A stretch of 64,000 bases of DNA from NCBI GenBank assembly GCA_963966185.1, contig CAWZYM010000004.1, positions 248,001 through 312,000 on the forward strand, in the 5' to 3' direction. The DNA is from Rhabditoides inermis. Its lineage: Eukaryota > Nematoda > Chromadorea > Rhabditida > Rhabditidae. The notes below the pieces were generated by a model. It was not told the DNA's origin and searched no databases. It worked only from the letters and a program-made list of their open reading frames with translations. The position numbers and the translations under genes were made by a program. Below, piece by piece: positions 11,101 to 27,600 of the stretch; positions within the stretch are counted from its first letter, which is position 1, and the number at the start of each line of letters is the position of its first letter.

Positions 11101-13838
11101 TCTATTTGCCTATATATTTCTGCGCTGCTAACGTGTATATGCTTGCAGGTGCGTGTTGATCGACGAGTCTACGCAGGCGTGCGAGCCCGATGTGCTGGTG
11201 CCGATTGTGCGCGGCGTGCGGCAGCTGGTGCTGGTCGGCGATCACTGCCAGCTCGGACCCGTCATCCAGTGCAAGCAGGTTAGTAGTGTTCATCTACTCA
11301 CTCTTCTGTTGCTCGTATTGCGTTCTGTGTTTCTATCACTGCACACTGCACATAGTCATAAAAAGTGGCAAGGATACAGCCGTAGTGCCGTACTATTTGT
11401 TCCCACTACGCCAAAAGAAGGCCAATTATCAGCCCAATACAATCTGGAAGACAGTCTGGAATTGCACCGTTCCTTGTTGCAGGCGTCTGCCGCGGGTCTC
11501 TCGCAGTCGCTCTTCGAGCGTCTGGTGCTGCTGGGCAACCGGCCGATCCGCCTGCAGGTGCAGTACCGCATGCACCCCGTTCTCTCGCAGTTTCCCTCCA
11601 ACGTCTTCTACGAGGGCAGTCTGCAGAACGGAGTCACCGAGGGTTGGTAGTATCCGCGTTCCGCGATGCAGACTGATATTGATGTGCTTGGCTTTAGCGG
11701 AGCGCGTGTTGCCGGCGGATGTGGACTGGGAGTGGCCGGTGCCCGATCGGCCGATGATGTTCTGGTCGTGCTACGGACAGGAGGAAGTGAGCAGCAGCGG
11801 CACGTCGTTCCTCAACCGCACCGAGGCGGCCAACGTGGAGCGCATGGTGACGAGGCTCATCAAGGGTGGGTGATCTGATCAAATCAGATCAAAAGTGATA
11901 GTCATGTATAATTAGTGATAGTCATGTATAATTATAAGTGCGAGGAGGAGGAGGACGTCCATAATGCATTGGTATTTGTTTAGGCGGTATGCGTCCGGAT
12001 CAGATTGGTGTGGTGACGCCGTACGAGGGCCAGCGCTCGTACATTGTGACGTACATGCACAACCAGGGCTCGCTGCCCAGCGCCATCTACGAGGAGGTCG
12101 AGATTGCCAACGTCGACGCGTTCCAGGTATGTGTATGTGTGTGACCGAGAGAGAGAGAGAGACTTGGAGACTGCTCCCAACTTTCACGCTTTCACTGCTG
12201 CGTCTTTAGGGTCGTGAGAAGGACGTGATCATCATGACGTGTGTGCGTTCGAACGAGAACTCTGGCATTGGTTTCGTCAAGGATCCGCGTCGTCTCAACG
12301 TCGCTATCACTCGCGCCAAGTACGGACTGGTCATCATTGGAAACGCCAAGGTATGTCACGTTTTGCCACTGTGGTTTGCTGTTGGGTTGTTGATGTGTTC
12401 TGAATTGTGAATTTTAGGTGTTGTCCCGACAGCCGCTGTGGTGCGATCTGCTGCAGACGTTCAAGCAGAAGGGTCTGATAGTGGAGGGTCCGCTCAGCCA
12501 GCTCAAGCAGTCGCCCATCACCCTGCCCAAGGCGCGCCCCCTCCAGCAGAACCCCGCCATGCCGGTATGCTTTGAACTTTTGAATTGTTTTAAGTCTGAA
12601 TGTGATACTGATTTGCATTTATGATATAGATGTGTGATACTGATTTGCCGGTATGCTTGTAATAGTTTCATTCTGAGATTGATACTGAGTTGTGCCTGTA
12701 GATGGCCCGTTACGCGACGGCAGGAGGCGTCGTCGGCGGTGGCATGTCGATGATGAACGGACGGGCGCAGTTTGATCGCCACCAGTACACACTGAACGAG
12801 TACCGCGGCGGATCGCTCAGTGGACAGCAGCCGTGAGTTCTGGGTCTGGTCTGATCAATCAATCAATCAATACGAAACATACGGTAGTGTCCAAGATGCT
12901 AGATGCATAGGCTAACGCCGTGTTTGATAAGGGATGTACATGTATGATTTATGATTTAGGTGGATGGACCCGTCGGGCGCCATCTCTGCCTCGTCGCTGC
13001 GCCAGATGAGCGGAAGTGGGGCGGGCGTGCCCGTGCCCCTCCACATGTTCCAGCAGCCGCCGCCCATGAATGCGTCGCTCCCGCCGCAGACTGGACGTGA
13101 GTTGTTAGAGGGTCAGACTGGACTTTTGCTGACACCTTCAGATAGAACCTCAGAAAGTGCATTTTTGTATCATGAAGCGGTTATCATACATAATCGAGTC
13201 TGACCTCGCCTTTAGGTGTTATAGGATGTGAACGCTATGACTATGATTGTTTGAAGGTCGCGGTGGTCAGCAGCAGCAGCGGAAGCCGCAGTGGCCGCCC
13301 GCCGCGCCGTCGAGTGGAGCCCGGGCCGGGGGAGGGTACGAGGCGAGCCAGGGTGTGGGTGAGTGAAGCCCCTTCCCCTTTCAAAACTTTAAAAGGGGCT
13401 GTTTCGAAGAGAATGACCACACTGACGACTGATGGGATGGGTGAATAGGGGTGAGATACGAATGGATGTGTTGCAGGTGGTGCGTATGCGTCGCAGGCGT
13501 CGCAGAGTGACGTGTATGGAATGGAGTCGCAGCAATGGGGCGGCAGTCAGATGAACGTATGTTTTTACTCTCAACTTTCTATGGGAGTTCAAGTGTTTAT
13601 CCGGAATCGTTATAGCTGAGTGTATATGGGAGTGTATGTGGTGGTGTTTCAGTCGCAGTCTCAGTGGGCATCGCAGTCGCAGGGTGGCTACGGTCGCTCG
13701 CAGCCGTCTCAGATGGGAGGCGGGGGCGGGGCGTCGCAGATGCTGTCGCAAGACATGCTCAGCCAGCAGCACGGCATGCCGTTCAGCCAGGACATTGAGC
13801 ACGAGATGGCCAACCTGCTCCTCTCGCAGGGACCGTGA
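8162..13838 (+). CDS. smg-2: UPF1/SMG-2 RNA helicase of nonsense-mediated decay
   Basis: ATP-dependent superfamily-1 RNA helicase, the core effector of nonsense-mediated mRNA decay. The acidic N-terminus starts [20 protein letters not shown]. The Cys/His-rich UPF2-binding domain follows ([20 protein letters not shown], later [13 protein letters not shown] and CRHPC). The helicase core has Walker A GPPGTGKT split by an intron at 10463/10518, motif Ia [10 protein letters not shown], Walker [13 protein letters not shown], motif [12 protein letters not shown], motif IV QYRMHP, motif V VDAFQGREKD and motif [13 protein letters not shown]. The C-terminal tail (about 13260-13838) is rich in SQ dipeptides, the phosphorylation sites expected for SMG-1 kinase. 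The gene has about 20 exons and encodes roughly 1,100 residues, in line with the family. Introns hold a TTCGAA element (about 9095-9200) and retroposon tails (12853-12960, 13590-13620). AATAAA lies at 14132. Confidence 0.97.
9095..9205. repeat. TTCGAA-family element (smg-2 intron)
   Basis: CAGTCTTTTCGGAACAGCCC at the left and TTTCGAAGAGACTGAACGCT at the right, with interior CCCTTCAAAACG as in 15455-15565. Confidence 0.75.
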
Positions 13839-14271
13839 AGGGTTGCCGAGGCGGCTGGGCTAGATTCTAGCTGCTCGTCGTCGGATGATGGATGGAGGAG
13901 GAGCGGCGGCCGACCGGCAAGGGACGCTGGGACGACGACGGGGGAGTGCAGCAGCCCCCTGTGTGCACTCCTCTCCACTCATACTCGGCTCATGCACTTT
14001 CTCTACTCTATACTCTTTCTCTTTCCGGTTCATTGTGATCGTAACCACACACACACACGCGTCTTGTTGCCTATATGTATTCAGTCGGTTTTTGTGCACA
14101 GAAGATTTAATCAGAGATTTGTTTATTGGATAATAAATATTTGGGAGGAGAAATTTGTGGTGTTGTTGTTTGTTAGAAATGATACTATTGGTTGTGCAGC
14201 CATTTGATATCTCGGTTTTGATTATTATGGTGTGGGGAAATGGATTGGGTTTTGACGCGGCTCTATTCAGG
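13839..14271 (+). promoter_or_regulatory. smg-2 3' UTR and intercistronic spacer
   Basis: Holds the smg-2 3' UTR with AATAAA at 14132-14137. About 130 bp further on, CTCTATTCAG at 14261-14270 sits one base before the nsun-2 ATG. A poly(A) signal followed at about 100 bp by a TTCAG acceptor abutting the next start is the arrangement of a nematode operon with trans-splicing. This is inference; no transcript data. Confidence 0.5.
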
Positions 14272-18425
<4,154 letters not shown>

Positions 18426-19138
18426 TGCTGTGTTAGGTTGTTAGCTCTCTGTTTGAATATGTTATCCAGTTGTTGAATAATTGTTGATTGCTATTACGAT
18501 TATAATTTCGAGATGTTTTGTTGTCTGGTTGAGGTGATAAACTGTTTTTGTTGTTTGCGAGGTGTTCTTTGGAAATTTGTGTGGGTTGTCTGCCCCATTG
18601 TTACCGAAGCACATAAAACATAAATGTAGTACAACTGCCAGATTTGTTTTCCCGCCAATAGGGTGTGTTGTTCTAGAGCCAGCTAGTAGCGCGTAGTCTC
18701 TAGCGAAATGTTTGCTCGCCTCGCGTCTCTTGAACGCCACCATCTCTTGCAATCAGCTGTTTTCTCTGGCTGGCAGGATTTTATGCCAGCTGGAAGCTGG
18801 ATAGTTGCATCATGGAAGCGCGTTGTTGATATTGTTTGAATTCGCTGCTTACTGCTTCCAATTCGAGTTTAGAATCGTTCTAGTTTCAGAGGCGGTGCCG
18901 ATAGAATGGATATTGCCTCAATTCGCTGTTTCCAATTTGAGTTCGCCTAGTGATGTTTCCGAGGCGGACTCGAATTGGATGCAGTGCGTGTATTGAAACA
19001 ATATCCCTTCCAATGAGGCGGATGATGATGTTTCAGAGGCGGTGGTAGTCGTTGCCTCCGGTAGAGAGCGAACGGGAGCGAACGGCGAAAGGAGAGAGAC
19101 ATAGAAATTGACTCGGTGGAAAGAGCGAGACATAGGCG
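18426..19138 (+). promoter_or_regulatory. nsun-2 3' UTR and HERC gene promoter region
   Basis: No ORF worth calling. From 18835 to 19045 a short unit recurs: AATTCGCTGTTTCCAATTTG-type words near 18840 and 18920, and GTTTC(A/C)GAGGCGG at about 18887, 18956 and 19031. These direct repeats lie 100-300 bp before the HERC start and could be promoter elements. No TATA box was seen. Confidence 0.35.
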
Positions 19139-21249
19139 ATGCGGGCGGAAGTGCTGGGCTGGGGCGTGGCGAGCGAGGGCCAGCTGGGCATCCGACCATC
19201 TGGAGGCCACGACGACGGCTTCGTGCGCGTGCCCGAGTATGTGGGTGAGTGGAAGGAGGGAAGGGGGGTGGATGTAGTGAAGGGTGAGAGTAGTAGCGAA
19301 GACGTGAAAAGAGTAGTGAAGATGTGAGAGGGCGATTGCCCGAGTATGTGGGTGAGTGCGGAGGGGGAAAGAGTTCAACTACTTCAAACGAAGTCACCTT
19401 GCACTTGTAACGCTTTCCAATCACCTCGCATATGGTTCGAAAGAGGCTGGTAGAAACCGTGAACCTGGGGAACAAATACGAACGGGGAAACGTACGGGCT
19501 AGAGCACTTATACGATCGGCTTCAGTGGGCGCTCCGCGGGACGAGCGGGGCGAGGCAGCTATGCAGATTGCATGCGGCGAGCGGCACTCGGTCTGGCTGG
19601 CGGCTGACGGCAAGATGTGGAGCTGCGGCGGCAATGAGGTGCGGGTGTGGGGGTTTTGTTGTTTATGTTGTTGTTGTTGTTGTTGTTGTTTTGACATGAC
19701 ACCTGTTGATTCGGAATAGAACGTTGCATAGTGTTGCGCAATTTTTTGTTGTGTCTCTAAAAAGTTTTGGTAGGAGGAAGGGATTCACCCCTTGTTGTTG
19801 CAGAGTGGTCAACTTGGACGGGGCAAGCGCGGCCCGGGCAGCTTCACCATATACCCGGTGACGTTCACGGGCGGGACGAAGATTGTGCAGGTGCGTTGAG
19901 CAGTTTTGCAAGTTTTCGATTCTACGCTGTGTGTGTTACTGGATCGCCCACTAGCCACTATCCACCATGCTGACAGGAATCGTGCTGATACACATCTAGA
20001 CAATAGCTATGCCAATGAAGTGGGTATTGACTCGTATTGACTAGTTATGCAAATGAAGCTGTTGCCGTGGCAAGGTGGCAGTAAGGTAAGCAGTAAACAG
20101 TAAATTGTTGATGCGCACTTGCTAGGTTGCAGAATGCAGATGGGTGAATTAGGTATGCAAATGAACCTCCGACGTGTTCAGGTGGCAGTAAAGTGTAAGC
20201 ACTGAACACCAGATCTAAACATAATACAGTAATCTTCCTCCAGGTGGCGTGCGGTCGGGAACACTCGGTGGCGGTGTCGCAGGACGGCCGGGTGTTCTCG
20301 TGGGGCGCCAACGAGAAGGGCCAGCTGGGCATGCCCAGCAGCATGCAGTTTGTCGACGCGCCCAAGTGAGTCAAGGGCGATTGGGATTATCGTGATTCTT
20401 TGTATCTGGTTCCTGGGAGTGTTTCAAAGGTGCGAAGCATTTAGTTAGTTGACGCGCCAAGGTGAGTCAACGAGGATTGGGGATTTGTTGATACTCTTTT
20501 GTTGATATGTCATGACGGTCTCTTTCTGTTCGAACGGCCTTTCGAGAATGTTTTTTTTTTGTAGACTGACAGCACCTTGGTGTGTCAATTCTTTGGAAAT
20601 CGTAAAATCAGAGACATTTTGAAAAGCGGTTTGGGTGGGGATAGTTGCAAGGCCACTCGGTAGTGTTTTATATACAGCCTTGATTTCAGACGCGTGCCGT
20701 CGCTGCTCGAAGTCGTCCAGGTGGCGGCCGGCCCGGATCACTGCATCGCGCTCACCGAGTGTGAGTGGCTGGGGGAGGGGGGGGGGTCCTATGGGTTTCC
20801 TAGTCGTTTGTGTTTCAGGTGGGTGGGGCGAGTGTGAGGAGCACTTCCGTTCTAATAGTGAACATATTTCGAGTTTCGATGGTGCGTTATTGGACGCGAG
20901 TCGGGAGTATGTGTACGAGAGTCTTTCGCTAGTAAAGGTGTGGTCGGTCTCTCCGAAACGACCCCTTCGAAACGGGACACGTGGGTGGGGCGCGCTCCGA
21001 AGTCGGTATCGAACAGAGTTTCGATTTTTCGAAAAGAGACTGACTGCTACTTGAGTGTTTGGGTCGTGTGTGGACGCGAGTGTGTGCGTGGGAAGAGTAC
21101 AGCAAGGAGTGCGTGTCTTCGGATAGTGAGTGCGTTGTGCTCAGGCGGCCGCGTGTACGTGTGGGGCGAGCAGGCGGACGGGATGTGCGTGCACACGCCG
21201 CAGGAGGTCACCGAGCTGGCCGGAGTGCCGATTGTCAGGGGTATGTCTG

Positions 21250-21302
<53 letters not shown>

Positions 21303-21710
21303 CCCCCTGTTCCAGTGGCAGCCGGCGGTCGTCACTGCGTCGCGCTGTCGGCGTCGGGCGGCGTGTTCACGTGGGGCGGCAACGCGTACGGCCAGCTCGG
21401 CTGCGGCGACTTCCATCGTAGGTCTGGGTGGTGGTGTCAAAAAAGAAGTAGTATTGGCACACATTGGGTTTCGGTCCCTTCCACCGGACCGAATTCGTGA
21501 ACCGACCATCCGGGTCAACTAGCATCGTTGTTGATCTGCTGCTGCAACTGTGGGTTGTACTCGTAGATATAGACTGTTTTTTGAACCGAGTTGGAACGAT
21601 TGCATCACGTATGTATGATCATAACGTGATAATACACGTGTTGCCGCCTCCCATCCCCGTTGCTTAACAGTGTATGCACTTGTTGCATTGTCAGGATCTA
21701 GCGATTCTGG

Positions 21711-21775
<65 letters not shown>

Positions 21776-22233
21776 GCAGCCCGCGCGCATCCCGTCTACC
21801 TGGAAGGCGTGTCGGAGATGAAGGGTGTCGAGGTGGCGGCGGGAGATGCGCACACTTGCATACTGACTAAGTGAGTGCGCTTTTTGTGTTGTTTGTTTGT
21901 TTGTTTGTTTATCGGCCTGATTTCGACATGCAATGCGTGACGGGTTCACTGGTAGCACAATCACACTGAATCCTATAGCGGGGATTTTGGGGCTCCTTGG
22001 CTGGAACAGTGCGGCGTGAACCGAAGGTTCTGGGTAGTTTGTTCGCATGGAGTATTGTATTATATTGAATCAATCGATCAATCATTTATCCAAAATCGCT
22101 TAAAAATTTATCAACTCCATCCATTGCAGGGACGGGCGGGTGTTTGTGTGCGGCAGCGACTCGTTCGGCCAGCTCGGCCGCGGCAGGAAGGTCGAGGTGG
22201 GTGGAGAGGGAGGAGGGAGGAGGGAGGAGAGAA

Positions 22234-22267
<34 letters not shown>

Positions 22268-24597
22268 TCGAACAAGAGAGGTAGACGGGTAGAGTGCCGA
22301 GCTGCAAGAGAGGTAGATAGTGGCGCTGGCGCTGGCTGTGTGGTGGTGTGACTCGTCTCTTTGGTTCAGAACCAGACGACGCCGGCGGTGGTGACGGAGC
22401 TGATGGGCAGCTACGTGAGCAAGATTGCGTGCGGGCGGTGAGTGGGGGGGGGGGGGATCTGGGGCGCTTGGGAAGGGAACGATAGTGTGCGGGTGGCATG
22501 TGGCGTGTGCAGTTGTGACGGATCAGTTGACAAAGGGTGCGGGCGGTGAGGGTAGGGATAGGGTAGATATGAATGAAGGTGTGGGCTTGTTGCGGAGAGA
22601 AGTGACTGACCGCCACTCGAATCCGATTCCGAAGTGATTCAAAAATTCAATGAGCAATAAGGAGTATATATGTATTTGAGGGGGTTATATGCACAATATA
22701 TAATATACATAATCAACAATATTACGCGGGCAACAATCACACGATATGTACAGAGAATTACGCGAACAAAAAACAATAACAATCGATAGAAAGAAGTGTG
22801 GAAAGGAGTAACATGCACACTGAATAACACACTGAATAACACGGTCGGGTATGATGGGGGAAGAAACGAGTAACATTCACAATATAATAGGAGTATAATA
22901 TGCACAATATAATATGCACGGTCGAGTATGATAGGGGTAGGGGACTCAGAGGATGCCCTGGCGGGAGAGTAGCAGAAGAACCAGCAGACCGAGGAGGACG
23001 TTGAGAACGAATAGAAGAAGAGCGATGAAACCGGCAGTGAGTGAGAAAGAGGAGGAGGAGCGGCGGCGGCGGTAGGGAGTCGCCGGACGCGGCGGGTGGG
23101 ATGGGAGGGTGGAGAGCGGGGAGACGAGGGCTGGAAGGAATACAGTCTTCAAACTATCTCACAACTTCGATACGACAATTTTTTCTAAACTACTTCCAAA
23201 CCCCATTGTCCCTCAAGGCCTGGATTCTACTTTCTCGTCCCATGGTTCCGAAGACACCCAAAACTCACGCAGTGTGGGTGCCGCAGCATCGGCGAGCGCG
23301 GCCCGGTAGGACTGGTTGTAGAGCGCGGGTTGGTCGGAGTGGGGCAGGGCGAAGGAGGAGGAGTAGAGGGAGGGCGAAGGTACACGGGTCGAGTTGGGCG
23401 AGCAGCGGTAGGGCAGAGGGGCTGGAGTGGGGGGGGGTTAGAACCACACACTTTCAACGATTTCCACTTGCATCGAACTGCCCTAGGTATTTTGGATGGT
23501 TCCGAATTGGCTCACATTCTTTGTGAATTTTGGACATGGCAAGAGATCAGACAGACATTGGGGTTCTCACACGATCAGACAGACACTGAATGATCAGACA
23601 TACAGACAGACAGACACACTCACCCATCGGCGCGGGCAGCTCTGGTACCATGAAGCTGGGCAGAGTGTAGACGGGCGGCTCGCTCGGCGCGCACTCGTCG
23701 ATACGGTAGGACTTCCACTGGTTACGGGTCTGGAAAGGGGAGGGTTACGGTAGGGATGGGGTAGGGTTACGGTAACGAGAGAGGGGGAGACGGATAGGGT
23801 TACCTTGGGATTGGTGAGCGGCACGGCTCCGCGCCGGCTCGCTCGGATGGAGGAGACGCGGGAGAAGTTGCTGTGATCGGCGGAAAGCTGGCAGTGCGAG
23901 TAGGGAGCCATTGCGAGTCGCAAGAGATGCAGAGTGAGGAACTCGCGTCCCGCGTTGTGTTTTATACCAGGCCGGCGGTGAGTGATCGGAGTGATCGCCT
24001 AACGAGGTGTATCCGCGGGGCATGTTGTAAATGGGAGATGTACATGGTCAGTGCGCAGTGAGTAGCACCCGCGGCGTCTGAGGAGCGCTTCGGCGACCTA
24101 GTTTATTGGTGGGGTGAGATGCCGGCGGGTATGGAGGAATGTGGGTTGGTCATTGATAGTTTGTTAGTGAGTGATCGTTGATCACGGTGACAAGTTAGAT
24201 TGATTATACTATATTTGATGTGTAGCGTTTTACGTGGGCAACGTAGAAGAAATTGGTGCACTTGCGCGTATCGGAAGAAATGTTGTTGATGGGCTGTCGA
24301 TGCGCCGCCGTTTCGACATGTTCAACCAAGTACTCATATGTATAAAATATAGAGTCATGGTGCGCCTCTTTTTGACACCACACTTTCAGCTGTCACACGC
24401 TGGCGGTGGTGGCGGGCCGGCTGTGGTCGTTCGGGCTGAACAGCAGCGGCCAGCTCGGGAACGGGCTGTCGCGCAACCAGCTCGCGCCCAGACAGGTGGG
24501 GGGAGGGGGAGATTATAATTGTGGAATATAGTTGTGGAATGTGAGAATGTGTGACGACGGCAAGACAAGAACCAAGGTGGATAGAGAGGAACTGAAC

Positions 24598-24640
<43 letters not shown>

Positions 24641-27600
24641 GCTCTCTCCAGATTGACGAGCTGGACCACGTGCGCACCGTCTTTGCCGGCTGGGACCAGT
24701 CTTTCGTGGTGCGCGCCGCGGGATTCCCGGTGGGTTAAAGTGGTTTTGTATATGTACATGTTTATGTCCTGACTACGTGTCCTTTTCGTATATCCTGACT
24801 GACGGGTTGCAGATTATATCGAATTGTGGGATGTAAAATCCAGAGACCACGAGTTACAGATTGTGTGTGGTTACAGATTGTATGTATGTGTTCAGTTTAG
24901 TTTATCCAACCTGACACCCGCTACCATAGCTTGATTGATCGTTTGAAAGTACACACAGTGCTGGTGAGTTGTGAGATCTTGTTAGCTCAGTTAGCTGTAA
25001 ATGTTAAAATAAGGAAACTAAAATGTTTTCGTTGCAGGACCCGGCAGCCGGGCCGAATGTGGCAGTGCGAGTGCCGCGATTTCTGGTGAAGAAGACGGTG
25101 GAGGAGCTGCTAGCCAAGAGGGACAAGCTGGAGCTGATCTGGTAGGGAAATGGAGAGGGGAGGGAGGGGGAGAGACACGGAGGAAGGAAGGAAACGATGA
25201 TGCGCGATTATCAGTTGTGTATGGAAACATCGTGATAATACAAATGTCAGTCTCAAGGTTTCGACTCCTATTGTAGTAAGGGACAGTGCTGCGGAGACTC
25301 GAAAGTAGAGACTGCAAGAACACGCACGTGTGCAATGGTGCTTTCAGCGAGCTGGAGTCGGTGTTCTCGTCGCTCTCCTCCATCAACAGCAGCTTCCTCT
25401 ACGGGGACGAGCGACGCTATCTGGGCGGCGGCAACAAGGTACAGTCACGACTTCCAGAAAGTGCGTCTCTTTTTTCCCACGGCCAGAGATGCGAAGAGAA
25501 TGTTAGACAAGAGCGCCGCGGCTGCTGGGCGCACGGCCAAGAGCGAACTCGAAGATCCTGACTATATGTAACCGGATACGATATTGATTCGTGCATTTGA
25601 GGAGTCTGGTGTGTGCTTGGACGATGCGATGGACATGTTCAACGCGCTGGCGGCGAGTACCGACCACACACAGTACAGCGAGCTGGTAAGGGGGGAAATC
25701 GCTCAGTTAGGTTATGCAGAGAGAGAGAGAGATTGAGTATGCTCATATTCATAGATTGTGCGCACGTGCTTGCCGATGTGCGTGTCATTAACATTATTAT
25801 ATCACCTGCCGTTTTGTGTGTCATTATGTGCGCACGTTCCTTCCAATCCAATGTGCGTGTCATAGTGTCATTAACATTATCAAATTATCATATTACCTGC
25901 CCGTTTGCGTCTAGATTGTGCGCACGTGCCTGCCGATGTCGGTGTTCTGCGGCGACTTTGACCCGGCCGCCTATCCGTCGTCGGAGTGCGTGCGCGCGCT
26001 GCTCATGCTGCCGTGGTGAGTGTGGGGATGGGGCATATGTTTTATATGGCGTCTCAATTTTTAAACGCGTCCCATTGTTAGTTGTTGATGAGTGAGAACG
26101 GCGTGCAAATCAAATCAGTTGTCAAATCAAATCTGCTGCTGGTGAGTGTGGGGAGATGAGGCGCGTAGCGCCCCTCGTTTGTTTTGTTATGGAGATTTTG
26201 TTATGGTGACTGGAGAGAGAGAGAGTGTGTGAAACGGCAGGCAAATCAAATAAGTTGTCCAATCAAGAATCAAGATGCCGTGGTGCGTGGGGAGGTGGTG
26301 TCTCTCGTTGTCTGCGATTTCGAATAAACAAGTAATTTGTTTTAAATGGCGTCCCATTGTTAGTTCTTGATGAGTGAGAACGGCGTGCAAATCAAATCAG
26401 TTGTCAAATCAAATCTGCTGCTGGTGTGAGTGGGGATGGGACAGAGCGCGCCCAGCGACGCCGGTTTGTTTTGATATGGGGCGCCATTCCCAAGCTATAC
26501 ACGACTTTCTCTTGAATGTTTCATCCGAATAGACATGACTTGACACGCACATTTCGAATTCACTCATGAAAACTTTACAATGGGGCGGCATAGAAATCAA
26601 ATCAGTTGTTCATTCGGTATAGGACACTTGTACCATTCATAACGTGTCCCTCTCTCCCAGGCTGGATTGGTTCACGGCGGTGCGAATTCACCCATGAGAA
26701 CCTAACAATAGGACTTCATTCGAATCAAATCAATAGAATATATGTTTCTTATTTCTCCAGGCTGGACTGGGTGCAGGTTCACTAATCGGGCTCTTGCATT
26801 CCCATCCATAGACACAAAAATCGAAATCGAAAATAGATGCAAATCGCGTGTTTTACTTATACCATTCATAACGTGTCCCTCTCTCCCAGGCTGGATTGGT
26901 TCACGGCGGTGCCGGAGAAGAGTGTCGTACAGGAGCTGCACGTGCCGTACGCGCAGGCGATTGAGAGACTCAAGCCCAAATATAGGAAGTGCCTCGGTGG
27001 GTGGTGTCCCTCTCCCCCTTCCTGCTTCTCTCTCTTTCTCTCTCTGTCTCCCTCCCTCCCCCTCTCTCTCTCTCTCTCTCTCTCTCTCCTAACTCGTTTT
27101 CTCTTCGCAGAGTCGTGGTGGTCGTGCCTGCCGATCCGCCACTTCAACCGCACCGTGTCGGCGCTGGTGTCGGGTGTGCGGCGCGTCGTCAAGGATAAGG
27201 TGAGCGGGGGGATATAATAATAATGTTTATCTGCCGTGAAATAACATACACGAATATGTGAAAATAGCGAACAGGATATGGCAAATATGGCGCTGGCCCT
27301 AGGCTAGTTGGTGCAAACAATCATTGCCCTGACTACAGTGCCCTAGTCACACCATTGTTTTGGCACTGATGGATATTTAATTAGACATGGCGCGTCAACG
27401 CCCTCTCGTTTTTACTGATAATCCCCACCTGTTGGCACATAAGTCGGGTTCAATTGGGTTTTTTGCAGTATAGTTCAAAGATATGAGCAGTATCTCATTT
27501 ACAACACTTTTTTGAATCTTTTGACAAAAAGTGTACTATCAAAAATAATGCAATTTTTTTTCGGCGTTAATTTAAAAAGTTTCCTTTTTCGCACAATTTT

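Noticed and set aside
25613..26095. 160-codon ORF across a HERC intron
   Set aside because: It joins exon and intron in a frame other than the one giving FNALAASTDHTQYSEL.
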